NCBI RefSeq assembly: GCF_022844465.1
Contig: NZ_JALHLP010000018.1
Location: forward strand, 1 to 64,000
DNA from: Bradyrhizobium sp.
GTDB taxonomy: Bacteria > Pseudomonadota > Alphaproteobacteria > Rhizobiales > Xanthobacteraceae
DNA length: 64,000 nt
Direction: 5' to 3'
Position 1 is the stretch's first letter. The number at the start of each line of letters is the position of its first letter. This document shows, one piece after another, positions 53,188 through 63,396 of the stretch. The notes under the pieces were generated by a model that saw only the letters and a program-made list of their open reading frames with translations, was not told the origin of the DNA and did no database searches. Both the position numbers and the translations under genes were made by a program.

Positions 53188-54531
53188 CTAACCCGCGCTG
53201 AGCCTCACCCCGGCGCGCAGGAATTTCTGCGGATCGACCGCCTCGCCGTCGATCCGCGTTTCGTAGTGCAGATGCGGGCCGGTCGAGCGGCCGGTCGAGC
53301 CGACGGCGCCAATCACCTGTCCGATCTTGACGACGTCGCCGACCTTGACGTGAATCTCGGAGAGATGGCCATAGCGCGTCGACAGTGCGTTGCCATGGTC
53401 GATCTCCACCATGCGGCCATAGCCGCCGCTCCAGCCCGACGAGACCACCTTGCCGTTGGCGGTGGCGCGCACGGGATCGCCGGTCGGCGCGCGGAAATCG
53501 AGGCCGGTGTGCATCGCCGGGCGACCGAGGAACGGATCGCTGCGAACACCGAAGCCGGAAGTGAATTCAACCGCGCCGACCACGGGCTTGCGGTAGGGCA
53601 CCAGCGAAAGCGTCGCGTTGAGGCGCTGTACCTGGGTGCGGGCGATGTGGATCCGGTAGAGTTGGCGCTCGAATGTGCCGGCATCGGGTGGAAGTTTCAC
53701 CGGCACGAACGGGCCGCCCACGGCCGAGCGCGGCGTCGCCGCTTCCAGCTGCGCCATGTCGAGCCCGAGATCGGTGAAGACGCCGCGCATCCGCCGGACG
53801 CGCGATTCCATGCTGTCCTCGACCGCGCTCAGCGCGGCCATCTGCCGCCGCTCAACGCTATCAAGCGATGTCTGCAACCGAACGAGGACGTTGTCGAACC
53901 CTTGAACCTTGGCAAACTGGTTGGGCGGCGGCTTGATCGCGACCGGCGCTCGCGACTCCAGGCGGGCTTCGCGATCCGGCGGCGCCACGAAGATCACGGT
54001 ATCGCTGATCGGGGACGGTTTTGGGACCCCGGAGGACGGCGTGTCGGCCGCGGCGCCGCGGGCGGGCGGGCGGATCGAGCCGGTGGCGGCGGTATCCGGA
54101 ATCGTACCGAGCGCAGTGGCGCGCGATTCGAGCGCGGCCTGGCGGCGCATGATCTGGTCGAGCTTCTGGTCGAACTGTTCCTGGTCGAGCAACTGGCGGC
54201 TGGTGGTGCGGTCGACTCTGGCGCGCAACTCGGCGATGCGGTCCTCATAAGCGTACTGCATCTCGGCCTGGCGGGCGATCAACCGCGTCAGGACGTCGTC
54301 GCGAAAGGCGAAATAGGTGGCGGTTGCCGCCGACCACATGCCGAGTATGACGATCGTGCCGACGACGATCCAGAACACCACCGGGCCGACCCGGACCTGC
54401 TTGCCGGCGTGGACGATGGCGTAGCCGTCACGATCGAGCGCAGCGGCCTGCGCCGCGGGACGTCGCGGGGGCGTCCGGCGGTGATCGTGGGGATGGTGGT
54501 GGTCGGAGCGATAACCGGAACGATACGACAT
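53188..54531 (-). CDS. M23-family metallopeptidase (LytM/envelope type)
   Basis: The protein has 447 residues. A His/Arg/Pro-rich cytoplasmic N-terminus is followed by one membrane helix (about 50-72), a periplasmic coiled coil (about 80-270), and the LytM domain with zinc ligands in HTGLDFRAP, YGRMVEIDHG and HLHYETR. It is a likely peptidoglycan endopeptidase or, with a full ligand set, an active hydrolase controlled by its coiled coil. ATG 54531 is preferred over the GTG six bases before. Confidence 0.9.
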   Translation of the reverse strand: MSYRSGYRSDHHHPHDHRRTPPRRPAAQAAALDRDGYAIVHAGKQVRVGPVVFWIVVGTIVILGMWSAATATYFAFRDDVLTRLIARQAEMQYAYEDRIAELRARVDRTTSRQLLDQEQFDQKLDQIMRRQAALESRATALGTIPDTAATGSIRPPARGAAADTPSSGVPKPSPISDTVIFVAPPDREARLESRAPVAIKPPPNQFAKVQGFDNVLVRLQTSLDSVERRQMAALSAVEDSMESRVRRMRGVFTDLGLDMAQLEAATPRSAVGGPFVPVKLPPDAGTFERQLYRIHIARTQVQRLNATLSLVPYRKPVVGAVEFTSGFGVRSDPFLGRPAMHTGLDFRAPTGDPVRATANGKVVSSGWSGGYGRMVEIDHGNALSTRYGHLSEIHVKVGDVVKIGQVIGAVGSTGRSTGPHLHYETRIDGEAVDPQKFLRAGVRLSAG

Positions 54532-54630
54532 CGGCACTCCCGCGCCGGTCGGACATCAGTTCCTTACGGCTCAATCTGCGCCGCCGATTTGACCCGCCGA
54601 TGGTTAATTTTCGGGAAAGGGCTTGCCGAA

Positions 54631-55371
54631 TTACATCTCCCGCACGGCGGCCAGCACCTCCTCGGCGTGGCCGTCGACGCGTACATTGCGCCAGATCCTC
54701 GCGATCCGCCCGTCCTCGCCGATGACAATTGTCGTCCTGATGATTCCCATGAACGCGCGGCCATACATGGATTTTTCGCCCCAGGCGCCATAGGCGGCGA
54801 GCATCTGGTGCTGCTCGTCCGCGAGCAGGGGAACCGAAAGCTTGTGCTTGTCGCGGAAGGATTCCTGGGCGGCGGGGCTGTCGGCGGAGACGCCGATCAC
54901 GGCGGCGCCCAGCTCGGCAAAGGCCGGGCTCAACCGGGTGAAGTCGATGGCCTCGCGGGTGCAGCCCGGAGTGTCGGCGCGGGGATAGAAAAAAAGCACG
55001 ACCTTCCGCCCCGCAAAATCACCAAGCGAAACGCTGCCGCCGCCGTCGCGGGGAAGCTGGAAGCCTGGGGCCGGCCCGCCTTCGATTAGCGCTGCCGCCG
55101 GCACCGACCTGGGCGCTGCCGGTCGACCCGATTTTAACGGTTTTGATGGGGGCCTGTGCGACGCTTGTGCTGAGGCAGCTTTGTCAGGCTTGCCGGCGGT
55201 CTTTGCGGCCGCGGTGACAGCGCGCTTGCTGGTCGATACCTTCACCTTGCGGCGGGCAGCGGTCGACGCCGGTGGCTTTGAGGCAACTGTATTCCGGGAT
55301 TTTCCGCTAGGCGGCCTGGTGGATGGGACACGGGATGGCTTGGAGGATTTCTTGCGTTTTTTCGTGGACAT
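54631..55371 (-). CDS. bcp: Peroxiredoxin (BCP/PrxQ type) with long basic N-terminal tail
   Basis: The protein has 246 residues from ATG 55371. Residues 1-90 are a Lys/Ser/Pro/Ala-rich tail of unknown role. The thioredoxin-fold peroxiredoxin domain follows, with peroxidatic Cys in PRADTPGCTREAIDF. E. coli BCP has a resolving Cys five residues later; here that position is not Cys, so a 1-Cys mechanism is likely. The enzyme reduces hydroperoxides with thioredoxin or another thiol. The 5' neighbour is a divergent AsmA-like gene. Confidence 0.88.
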   Translation of the reverse strand: MSTKKRKKSSKPSRVPSTRPPSGKSRNTVASKPPASTAARRKVKVSTSKRAVTAAAKTAGKPDKAASAQASHRPPSKPLKSGRPAAPRSVPAAALIEGGPAPGFQLPRDGGGSVSLGDFAGRKVVLFFYPRADTPGCTREAIDFTRLSPAFAELGAAVIGVSADSPAAQESFRDKHKLSVPLLADEQHQMLAAYGAWGEKSMYGRAFMGIIRTTIVIGEDGRIARIWRNVRVDGHAEEVLAAVREM

Positions 55372-55541
55372 ACGCCTTCCTTTCGTCGCTTTCCGCGGAT
55401 CAACCAATAGGGTATTGCGAGGCGTGCCCATGACGGCCGGATTCGGGCCGGTCTTCGGGCTGGCTTGATGACCGTGGAGCATGATCATACCGAATTCGAC
55501 GCACCACCCGCCCGCGCGCTAAAGAGCCCACCCAATCAAAC

Positions 55542-55570
55542 CTTGGGCCCGACAACGAGTAACAGTATTA
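55542..55570 (+). promoter_or_regulatory. Candidate promoter of the AsmA-like gene
   Basis: TTGGGC, 17-base spacer, TATTAA. The start of transcription would fall near 55577, which favours a translation start at 55669 over the earlier in-frame ATGs. Confidence 0.35.
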
Positions 55571-55668
55571 ATCGAGGATTGGCAGCGATGCCGGAACAGG
55601 AGCGCTCGATACCGATCGATGAGCGCGCCCTTGGCGGCAATCAACCTCAACGCCGGCACCGAGAGGCA

Positions 55669-58600
55669 ATGGCCAGGAATACTTCGCCCAAGGGGTCGAA
55701 TCCGCGTGCCGAGGTTCAGACCCCGCAATGGGATGATGCCTCGGCCGGCTGGGATCCGGAGCACGACGAGGCGGCGCGTAACCGCGCGCGCCGGCTGTTG
55801 TCCCGTTCCAGTTCCGGCGTTCATCGGCTTCATTGGCTGGGCGATCGATTTGCAGGGCTGCGGCGGCTAACCAGGGAACGCTGGATCAAGCGCCTGGCCG
55901 TCATCGTCGGCGTGCTGGCGGTGATCTTCGTCGGCTGCTTCGGCGGGTTGTGGTTGCGGCTCGGCGCCGGACCCATCAACCTCAATCTGGCGACGCCATG
56001 GCTGGCGTCGGCGATCGAGGACAATATCGGGCGCGGCAACACGGTCGAGATCGGCGGTACGCAGATCGAGCGGGCCGGTCGGATCCGGATTGCGGTTCGT
56101 ATCCGTGACATCGTGGTTCGCGACCGTGACCAGGTCGTCGTCGCCACCGCGCCGAAGGCCGAAGTGAGGCTCTCAGGCACCGCGCTGCTGCTGGGACGGC
56201 TGCGCGCCGAAAGCCTCAACCTGGTGGACGCCGAACTCGCCGTGCGAATCGCGCCGGACGGCCAGGTGACGGTGTCCGCCGGTGACACGGCCAAGCCGCT
56301 GGCGACCGGCGTAGCCTCCAAACGAGATGCGGGCATCGCCCCGACATTCCCGCGTCAGACCACGGCGCCGGCGGGTGCTGCGGCGCCGGCTCCCGACCTG
56401 ACGCAAAGCGGCCTGCTGGCCGGCCTCGACTGGCTGGACAGTCTCAGCCTGACCGGTATCGACGGGCAGAACCTGAACGAAATCGGCCTGAAAAACGGCA
56501 ACCTTGTCGTCGACGACCAGCAGCGCGGCCACAAATGGACGTTCGACAATATCAGCCTGAGCATGCGCCGGCCGCGCGGCGGCGGAGTCGCGGTGAGTCT
56601 CGGCGAGGAGGGCGCGCAGCCCTGGTCGCTGCGGGTCGTGGTCGGACCGCAGCAGAACGGGGTGCGGTCGGTCGATCTTCGCGCCGACAAGGTGCCGGCC
56701 GCCACCATCCTGCTGGCGATGCGGGTCAAAAATCTGACCTACAGCGCGGACCTGCCGCTGTCGGGCGAGCTGAAGGGCGAACTGGGCCGCGACGGCCTGC
56801 CGACCTTCTTCCGCGGCAAGGTGTTCGCGGGCGCCGGGAATATCATCGACAGCGACACGCCCGATTATCCGATGCCGATCGATTCGGCGGAAATGAGCGT
56901 CGAATGGGATTCGGGACGACGGGTCCTGGTCGCCCCCTTCAAGATCATTTCCGGATCGAACCGGGTGACGTTGCTCGCCAATCTCGAACCGCCCAATGGC
57001 GCCACCACCGAATGGCAGGCGCGGCTGAGCGGCGGCACGATCCTGCTGGCTGGCAGCGAAAACGAACCGCCGCTGATCTTCAACCGTATCGCCATTGGCA
57101 TGCGCTTCGACACCGACCGGAAGCGCGTGCTGCTGACGCAGGCGGATATCAGCAATGGCGAGATCGGCATCGCCGGCACCGGCAGCATCGACTATGCCGG
57201 CGAGGCGCGCCTGCAACTCGGCTTTGCGGGAACGCCGATGTCGGCATCCGCGCTCAAGCGCATGTGGCCGATCCTGATCGTGCCCGAAGTGCGCGAATGG
57301 GTGATTGACCGGATCGAGCGCGGCACGCTCCAGCGCATCGAGGTCGGGGTCAATTCGCCGGTCCGCAACCTGTCGCGCAAGGGACCGCCCATCCCGGAGG
57401 AAGGATTGGCCGTCAACATCGTCGCTTCGGGCGTGACGGTGCGTCCGGTCGATCAGATGCCCTCGGTGCGCGATGCGGACTTGAAGGCGCGGGTTACCGG
57501 GCGGTCCGCGACGGTGACCATCGGCCAGGGGGTGGCCGACACCCCGGCCGGGCGCAAGATCAACATATCGGATTTTGTCTTCGAGGTGCCGGACATGGCG
57601 CCCAAGCCCTCGCCGTCGCGGGTGAAGTTCAGGATCGACGCCGCGGTGCCGGCCGCCGCCGAGATCCTCGCCTCCGACCGCATCAACGACCTTTCCGGCA
57701 CCCTGATCGATCCCAATGCCAGCAAGGGAACGGTGGCCGCCATCATCACGCTGAACGTGCCGGTCAAGGGCTCCCTGACCAAGGCCGACACCATCTACAC
57801 CGTCACCGCCGACCTCAGCGGGTTTTCCGCCGACAAGCTCGTGATGAACCAGAAGCTGGAAGCCAGCACGCTGAAGGTGATTGCCAACAACGCCGGCTAC
57901 CAGGTCAGGGGCGACGTCAAGATCAACGGTCAGCCGGCGTCGCTTGACTACCGCAAGCCGGCCGAAGGCGATGCCGATATCAGGCTTCAGGCGACGCTGG
58001 ATGACGCCAGCCGCGCCCGCCTCGGCATCGACCTCGGGTCCGCCGTGACCGGCGCGCTCCCGATCAAGGTGATCGGCAAGATCGGCGAAAACGACAGCCG
58101 CGTCGGTATCGAGGCTGACCTTACTGCGTTGAGGCTCGACAACATTCTTCCGGGCTGGGTCAAGGTGCCCGGAAAGTCGGGCAAGGCGACGTTCAACGTC
58201 ATCAAGAAGGAACAATCAACGCTGTTCCAGGACATCCTCGTCGAGGGCGGCGGCGTGTCGATCAAGGGCTCGCTGGAAATCGACCAGAACGGCGACCTGC
58301 TGAACGCGAATTTCCCGACCTACGCGCCGTCGGAAGGCGACAGGACCACGCTGAAGGCCGAGCGCGGCGCCGATGGGGTCGTGAAGGTCGTGATGCGCGG
58401 CGACGTGTTCGATGGCCGCGGTTTCCTCAAATCGACGATCTCCGGCAGGGAGGCCGATCCCAAGAGCAGGCCGAAGAGCGTCGACATCGACGTCGATCTC
58501 AAGCTCGGCGCGGTGGCGGGATTCAACGGGGAGGCGTTGCGAAGCATCGATACCAAGTTCTCCCGCCGCAACGGCGTCGTCAAAACCTTCACGCTCTCCG

Positions 58601-59271
58601 GCAAGGTCGGGCGCGACACGCCGGTGACCGCCGATCTGCGCGCCCGCGGACAGGGGCAGGCGCGGGAATTGATCCTGCTCCAGACCAACGACGCCGGCGC
58701 CTTTCTCCGATTTACCGACATGTATTCGAAGATGGTCGGCGGCCAGCTCGCGCTCGCGATGGAGCCGCCGACGTCGGAGCCGAGCGCAAAGGAGGGCCTG
58801 ATCAACGTCCGTGATTTCTCCGTCAAGGGCGAGACCGCGCTCGAGCGCGCCGCCGGGGGCGCGACACCGGGTATTCTGAGCGGCGTATCGTTCTCGGCGT
58901 TGCGCGCCGAATTCACGAGGCAAAGCGGCCAGCTCACGATCCGCGACGGCGTGGTGAAGGGACCGACCATCGGCGCGACGATCGAGGGCAGCATCGACTA
59001 TGTCGGCAACGCGGTGCGCATGAGCGGCACCTTCGTTCCGATGTACGGGCTCAACAACATTTTCGGCCAGATTCCGATCGTCGGCCTGTTCCTCGGCGGC
59101 GGCAGCAATGAAGGTCTGATCGGCGTGACCTATGAGGTGGTCGGCACCCCCGGCCAGCCGGTGCTGCGCGTCAATCCGATCTCGGCGATGGCGCCCGGCG
59201 TGCTCCGCAAGATCTTCGAGTTCAACACCGGCAAGCAGAACGCCCCGATCGAGTTCCCGCCCAACAATTAG
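55669..59271 (+). CDS. AsmA/TamB-like envelope protein (DUF3971, YhdP-type)
   Basis: The protein has about 1200 residues; in-frame ATGs at 55468 and 55588 would lengthen it. A basic cytoplasmic region and one membrane helix (about 75-97) anchor a very long periplasmic beta-rich domain, with DUF3971 in the middle (RIERGTLQRIEVGVNSPVRN) and an AsmA-like C-terminus (GATIEGSIDYVGNAVRMSGT). This class forms groove-like bridges that carry phospholipid between inner and outer membranes. It ends in VLRKIFEFNTGK and stands alone. Confidence 0.85.
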   Translation: MARNTSPKGSNPRAEVQTPQWDDASAGWDPEHDEAARNRARRLLSRSSSGVHRLHWLGDRFAGLRRLTRERWIKRLAVIVGVLAVIFVGCFGGLWLRLGAGPINLNLATPWLASAIEDNIGRGNTVEIGGTQIERAGRIRIAVRIRDIVVRDRDQVVVATAPKAEVRLSGTALLLGRLRAESLNLVDAELAVRIAPDGQVTVSAGDTAKPLATGVASKRDAGIAPTFPRQTTAPAGAAAPAPDLTQSGLLAGLDWLDSLSLTGIDGQNLNEIGLKNGNLVVDDQQRGHKWTFDNISLSMRRPRGGGVAVSLGEEGAQPWSLRVVVGPQQNGVRSVDLRADKVPAATILLAMRVKNLTYSADLPLSGELKGELGRDGLPTFFRGKVFAGAGNIIDSDTPDYPMPIDSAEMSVEWDSGRRVLVAPFKIISGSNRVTLLANLEPPNGATTEWQARLSGGTILLAGSENEPPLIFNRIAIGMRFDTDRKRVLLTQADISNGEIGIAGTGSIDYAGEARLQLGFAGTPMSASALKRMWPILIVPEVREWVIDRIERGTLQRIEVGVNSPVRNLSRKGPPIPEEGLAVNIVASGVTVRPVDQMPSVRDADLKARVTGRSATVTIGQGVADTPAGRKINISDFVFEVPDMAPKPSPSRVKFRIDAAVPAAAEILASDRINDLSGTLIDPNASKGTVAAIITLNVPVKGSLTKADTIYTVTADLSGFSADKLVMNQKLEASTLKVIANNAGYQVRGDVKINGQPASLDYRKPAEGDADIRLQATLDDASRARLGIDLGSAVTGALPIKVIGKIGENDSRVGIEADLTALRLDNILPGWVKVPGKSGKATFNVIKKEQSTLFQDILVEGGGVSIKGSLEIDQNGDLLNANFPTYAPSEGDRTTLKAERGADGVVKVVMRGDVFDGRGFLKSTISGREADPKSRPKSVDIDVDLKLGAVAGFNGEALRSIDTKFSRRNGVVKTFTLSGKVGRDTPVTADLRARGQGQARELILLQTNDAGAFLRFTDMYSKMVGGQLALAMEPPTSEPSAKEGLINVRDFSVKGETALERAAGGATPGILSGVSFSALRAEFTRQSGQLTIRDGVVKGPTIGATIEGSIDYVGNAVRMSGTFVPMYGLNNIFGQIPIVGLFLGGGSNEGLIGVTYEVVGTPGQPVLRVNPISAMAPGVLRKIFEFNTGKQNAPIEFPPNN

Positions 59272-59303
59272 AGCGTGATCCGGAACTCATCGCGCTTGGC
59301 GGG

Positions 59304-60551
59304 CTACCGCCGCAGCGCGGGCACGACCAGGAACGGGATCATTCCTATCACCACTGCCACCAGCGCGAACGCGATCACGGGGTTATAGCTCTGGGTCCAG
59401 TCATGGATCAGCCCGCCGGCCCACGCCCCGAACGCCGAGCCCAGCCCGCTGCCGATCGAAATCGTCCCATAGATGGTGCCGACCCGCTTGCCGCGAAAGA
59501 TCTTCATCGCGGTCGCCGTCAGCAACGGCCCGCGGGAACCGATCATGCTGCCGAACGTGACGACGAAGGCGGTCAGCAGCCAGACGTTCGGATACCATTG
59601 CAGCAGCCACAGGAGGATAATTCCGACGATCGAGACGCCATAGCTGAACAGCACCGACGGCCTGCGCCCGATGACGCTGTCGAGCTGGGTTACCCCCAGC
59701 ATGCCGAACAACAGCGCGACCCCGGAAAACCCCCAGGCGGTCGCCGCCTGCAGCGGCGGAAAGCCGGCGTCGATCAGATACGCAACGATCTGTGCCGATA
59801 GCGCGAACATGCCGATCGCGGTGAAGAAGAAGGTCGCAAACAGCGCCCAGAACGCGTGGTGGCGCATGGCGCTGGCGAGCGTCCAGCCGTCGTCGACGAA
59901 GTCGGGGTCGGCTTTGCCGGCGATATCAGGCGAACCCGTGGAGAACAGCCGCCACGGCAGCAGCAACAGCGGGACCAGCAGGCCAAGCGCAACGAGGCCG
60001 AAGAGCTGGTAGGCGTCGCGCCAGCCGATGTGATCGATCAGCAGTTGCGAGGTCGGCAGCAATACCAGGACGCCGGCGCCGGTGGCCGAATAGACCACCG
60101 CCATCGCGGTCGGCAGGCGCGGGCCGAACCAGCGGCCGAGCAGGATCGAATTCGGAACGTTGCCGATCAGGGCGATTCCGATCCCGACGCAGAGGCCCAC
60201 ACTCAACTGGAATTGCCAGAGCGATTGCGACCTTGAGGCGGCCAGAAACGCGCCGCCGAGCAGCAGCAATCCCAGCGCATAGACGGTGCGCGGGCCGGCG
60301 CGGTCGAACAGCCGGCCGACCACCGGCGCCATCAGCCCGCCTGCCAGCCAGGTCAGCGAATACACCGAAACCACCTCGGCTCGGTCCCAGTCGAAACTTT
60401 CGGAGATAGGCTTGAGGAAAACCGTAAAGCTCTCGCCGAGCCCGCGACCGAGCAGCGATAGCGCAAAGCACAGCGTCAGCACGTTGAGCGCCACGCGCTC
60501 CGGCTGATGCGGCCCGGCTAGAGCGTCTCGCTTCGGCGTCCTTTTGTCCAT
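59304..60551 (-). CDS. MFS transporter (monocarboxylate/oxalate-type fold)
   Basis: The protein has 415 residues from ATG 60551 (MDKRTPKRDA). Twelve hydrophobic helices are visible. The MFS signature after helix 2 reads APVVGRLFDRAGPRTVY and is repeated in altered form in the second half. A cytoplasmic central loop contains SPDIAGKADPDF. The sequence recalls the OFA/MCT branch, but the substrate cannot be fixed. It lies downstream of tyrS on the same strand, with 70 bases between. Confidence 0.85.
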   Translation of the reverse strand: MDKRTPKRDALAGPHQPERVALNVLTLCFALSLLGRGLGESFTVFLKPISESFDWDRAEVVSVYSLTWLAGGLMAPVVGRLFDRAGPRTVYALGLLLLGGAFLAASRSQSLWQFQLSVGLCVGIGIALIGNVPNSILLGRWFGPRLPTAMAVVYSATGAGVLVLLPTSQLLIDHIGWRDAYQLFGLVALGLLVPLLLLPWRLFSTGSPDIAGKADPDFVDDGWTLASAMRHHAFWALFATFFFTAIGMFALSAQIVAYLIDAGFPPLQAATAWGFSGVALLFGMLGVTQLDSVIGRRPSVLFSYGVSIVGIILLWLLQWYPNVWLLTAFVVTFGSMIGSRGPLLTATAMKIFRGKRVGTIYGTISIGSGLGSAFGAWAGGLIHDWTQSYNPVIAFALVAVVIGMIPFLVVPALRR

Positions 60552-60620
60552 GGCATCAGGGAGCGCGCTTAGGCGGTCCGCCGCAAGCGTCAAAAATGAA
60601 TACGGCTATGCGAGGCGGAG

Positions 60621-61874
60621 CTAGGCGGGCTTGAGCAGGACGTGCTTTTTCTTTCCCATGGAAAGCTTGATGACGCCTTCGGGCGTAAGGCTCGATCGCG
60701 TCAGCACCATCTTTTCGTCGGTGACGGCGGTATCGTTGACGCGAAGTCCGCCGCCCTTGATCTGGCGACGCGCCTCGCCGTTCGACGCCACGAGGCCCGC
60801 CTTGACGAACAACGTCAGTACGCCGGCGCCGGCCTCGAGTTCGCCGGACGATATTTCCACTGTTGGCAGCGTTTCCGCGATCGCGCCTTCCTCGAACGTC
60901 TGCCGGGCGGTTTCGGCGGCGGTGTTGGCGGCCTCGCGGCCATGCAGCAGCGCGGTCGCCTCGGTCGCGAGCGCTTTCTTGGCTTCGTTGATCTCGCTGC
61001 CCTTGAGCGCGCCGAGCTTTTCGATCTCGGCCATCGGCAGGACCGTGAACAGTTTTAGGAACTTGACGACGTCGGCATCCTCGACATTGCGCCAGTACTG
61101 CCAGAAATCGTAAGGCGAGAACTGGTCGGCGTTGAGCCAGACCGCGCCCTGCGCGGTCTTGCCCATCTTCGCGCCCGAGGCGGTCGTCAGCAGCGGCGTG
61201 GTCAGCGCGAACAATGGCGGCGTCCCCATGCGGCGGCCGAGATCGACGCCGTTGACGATGTTGCCCCATTGGTCGGAGCCGCCCATCTGCAGTCGGCAGC
61301 CGGTACGTCGCGCCAGCTCGACGAAGTCGTAGGCCTGGCAGACCATGTAGTTGAACTCGATGAAACTCATCTCCTGCTCGCGTTCGAGCCGCAGCCGCAC
61401 CGAATCCATCGTCAGCATGCGGTTGACCGAGAAGTGCCGGCCGACGTCGCGCAGCATTTCGATCCAGTTCAATTTCGTCAGCCATTCGGCGTTGTCGAGC
61501 ATGATCGCGTCGGTGGGGCCGGCGCCGTAGCGCAGCACCTTGGAAAACACACCGCGGATCGAGGCCTTGTTGGCCTCGATTTCGGCGATCGAGCGGATCG
61601 CGCGGGACTCGTCTTTGCCCGAGGGGTCGCCGACCATGGTGGTGCCGCCGCCCATCAGGGTGATCGGCTTGTTGCCGCTCGCCTGCAGCCAGTGCAGCAT
61701 CATCATGGTGAGGTAGTTGCCGATATGCAGGGAGGGTGCGGTGCAGTCGTAGCCGACATAGGCGATTGCCTCGCCCCTGGCGGCAAGCGCGTCGAGGCCC
61801 TCGAAATCGGAGCATTGGTGAATGAAGCCGCGTTCGCTTAAAATGTTCAGGAAATCCGATTTAAATGCGGTCAT
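60621..61874 (-). CDS. tyrS: Tyrosyl-tRNA synthetase
   Basis: The protein has 417 residues, class Ic TyrRS. The HIGH-like motif is PSLHIGNYLT (48-57) and the KMSKS loop appears as KMGKT (in ASGAKMGKTAQGAVW). The tyrosine pocket shows YVGYDCTAP and VCQAYDFVELA. The C-terminal S4 domain (GEARRQIKGGGLRVND) binds tRNA. It is divergent from anmK, with about 175 bases between the starts. Confidence 0.97.
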   Translation of the reverse strand: MTAFKSDFLNILSERGFIHQCSDFEGLDALAARGEAIAYVGYDCTAPSLHIGNYLTMMMLHWLQASGNKPITLMGGGTTMVGDPSGKDESRAIRSIAEIEANKASIRGVFSKVLRYGAGPTDAIMLDNAEWLTKLNWIEMLRDVGRHFSVNRMLTMDSVRLRLEREQEMSFIEFNYMVCQAYDFVELARRTGCRLQMGGSDQWGNIVNGVDLGRRMGTPPLFALTTPLLTTASGAKMGKTAQGAVWLNADQFSPYDFWQYWRNVEDADVVKFLKLFTVLPMAEIEKLGALKGSEINEAKKALATEATALLHGREAANTAAETARQTFEEGAIAETLPTVEISSGELEAGAGVLTLFVKAGLVASNGEARRQIKGGGLRVNDTAVTDEKMVLTRSSLTPEGVIKLSMGKKKHVLLKPA

Positions 61875-62050
61875 TGTTGAGCGACCCTGATCATTCTATT
61901 TTCACGGTAATTGTAACGAATTGCGGTACCATGGCGGAACAGGCTGCCGCAGCCTCGCGCGCTGTGGCATTATAAGATGTGCGTGTTTGGCACAAGCTGG
62001 TCGTCGTCGGCGGGACGTATCGAGCAGGGCGTTGCAAAGGCACGATTACC

Positions 62051-63151
62051 ATGATGTTGACCGCGCTAGGTCTGATGAGCGGCACCTCGCTCGACGGGGT
62101 CGATGTCGCTTTGATCGAGACCGACGGCCGCCGGGTGAGCGCCCTCGGGCCTTCCGGTTACCGGCCCTATACCGAGACCGAACGCAGCCTGCTGCGCCAG
62201 GCGCTGTACGAGGCCGTCGATCTGCCGGACCGGGCCGCGCGGCCCGGCTGTCTGCTTGAAGCCGAACGGACCGTCACCTCGGCGCATGCCGAGGCGGTGG
62301 CCGCCTTTACCGCCCAGCACCGGCTCGCCTTCGAGGACATCGACATCGTCGGTTTTCACGGCCAGACCGTGCTGCACCGGCCCGAACGCAAGCTGACGGT
62401 GCAGATCGGCGACGCCAACGCGCTCGCCAAGGCGATCCACATCCCGGTGATGTACGATTTCCGCGCCGCCGACGTCGAGGCCGGCGGGCAGGGGGCGCCG
62501 TTCGTCCCGGTCTATCACCGCGCGCTCGCGCAGTCGCTGGAGCGCGAGGGACCTATCGTCGTGGTCAATATCGGCGGGGTCGCCAACATCACCTATATCG
62601 ACGGCGACACGCTGATCGCCTGCGACACCGGGCCCGGCAACGCCCTGCTCGACGATCACATGTTTCGCCTGTTGAATCAGCGCTTCGATACCGAGGGCCG
62701 TACCGCGGCCATGGGCAAGGTCGATGCGGCCTGGATCTCCCGGGCGCTGGCGATGCCGTTCTTTGCGTTGCCGCCACCGAAATCGCTCGATCGCAATGAT
62801 TTCGCCGGCCTGAAGCTCGGCGAGATGGCTCCGGAGGACGGCGCGGCGACCCTGACCGCCTTTACCGCGGCGGCGATCGCCCGCGTCGTGCCGCTGCTGC
62901 CCAGGGAGCCCAAGAGCTGGATCGTGGCCGGCGGCGGCGCCCGCAACCTGACCATGCTGCGGATGCTGCGCGAGTGCCTGCAGCCGGCGACGGTCCAGGC
63001 GGCGGACGCGCTGGGCTGGGCGTCCGACGCCATCGAGGCGCAGGCGTTCGGGTTCCTGGCGGCGCGGGGCCTCAAGGGCCTGCCGCTGAGCTACCCCGAC
63101 ACGACCGGGGTGCCGTTTCCGATGACCGGCGGGATCATCGCGCGACCGTGA
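62051..63151 (+). CDS. anmK: Anhydro-N-acetylmuramic acid kinase
   Basis: The protein has 366 residues from ATG 62051 (MMLTALGLMSGTSLDG). It phosphorylates and opens 1,6-anhydroMurNAc released from peptidoglycan turnover. The phosphate loop is GLMSGTSLDGVDVALIE, the catalytic region includes HGQTVLHRPE and DFRAADVEAGGQGAPFVP, and the second ATP motif is VAGGGARN. The longer frame upstream to 61979 is not needed. The divergent tyrS-anmK arrangement is common in alphaproteobacteria. Confidence 0.95.
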   Translation: MMLTALGLMSGTSLDGVDVALIETDGRRVSALGPSGYRPYTETERSLLRQALYEAVDLPDRAARPGCLLEAERTVTSAHAEAVAAFTAQHRLAFEDIDIVGFHGQTVLHRPERKLTVQIGDANALAKAIHIPVMYDFRAADVEAGGQGAPFVPVYHRALAQSLEREGPIVVVNIGGVANITYIDGDTLIACDTGPGNALLDDHMFRLLNQRFDTEGRTAAMGKVDAAWISRALAMPFFALPPPKSLDRNDFAGLKLGEMAPEDGAATLTAFTAAAIARVVPLLPREPKSWIVAGGGARNLTMLRMLRECLQPATVQAADALGWASDAIEAQAFGFLAARGLKGLPLSYPDTTGVPFPMTGGIIARP

Positions 63152-63337
63152 GGTCGGATCGGGTGGGGTCGCGCGTGGCACCAACGGCCCGCCAGCCAAA
63201 TACGAAATCGCGAAAACAACCCCATGCAAAGTAGAACGGGCCTGGCTCGCAGCACTTCCGCCGCGAGCGTCCGGGTCCGTGGCCACGGCCAGTCCAACCT
63301 CCACACGGTTTCTTGTTCGGCATGGCCACGCCGCCGG

Positions 63338-63381
63338 TTGACAGATTAATGCAAACGCATCTAAGTAGATGCGTTTGCATT
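63338..63381 (+). promoter_or_regulatory. Near-perfect 34-bp palindrome and -35 box upstream of the GST gene
   Basis: A 15-bp arm (AATGCAAACGCATCT) is repeated in reverse complement across the loop AAGT at 63348-63381. TTGACA lies at 63338-63343, so the palindrome overlaps the promoter. The layout is that of a repressor operator, for example of the MarR, HxlR or TetR type. Confidence 0.65.
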
Positions 63382-63396
63382 GATTGGAGGATTGCC

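Noticed and set aside
56173..58215. 680-codon minus-strand open frame
   Set aside because: It lies fully inside the AsmA-like gene, with no ribosome site or family motif.
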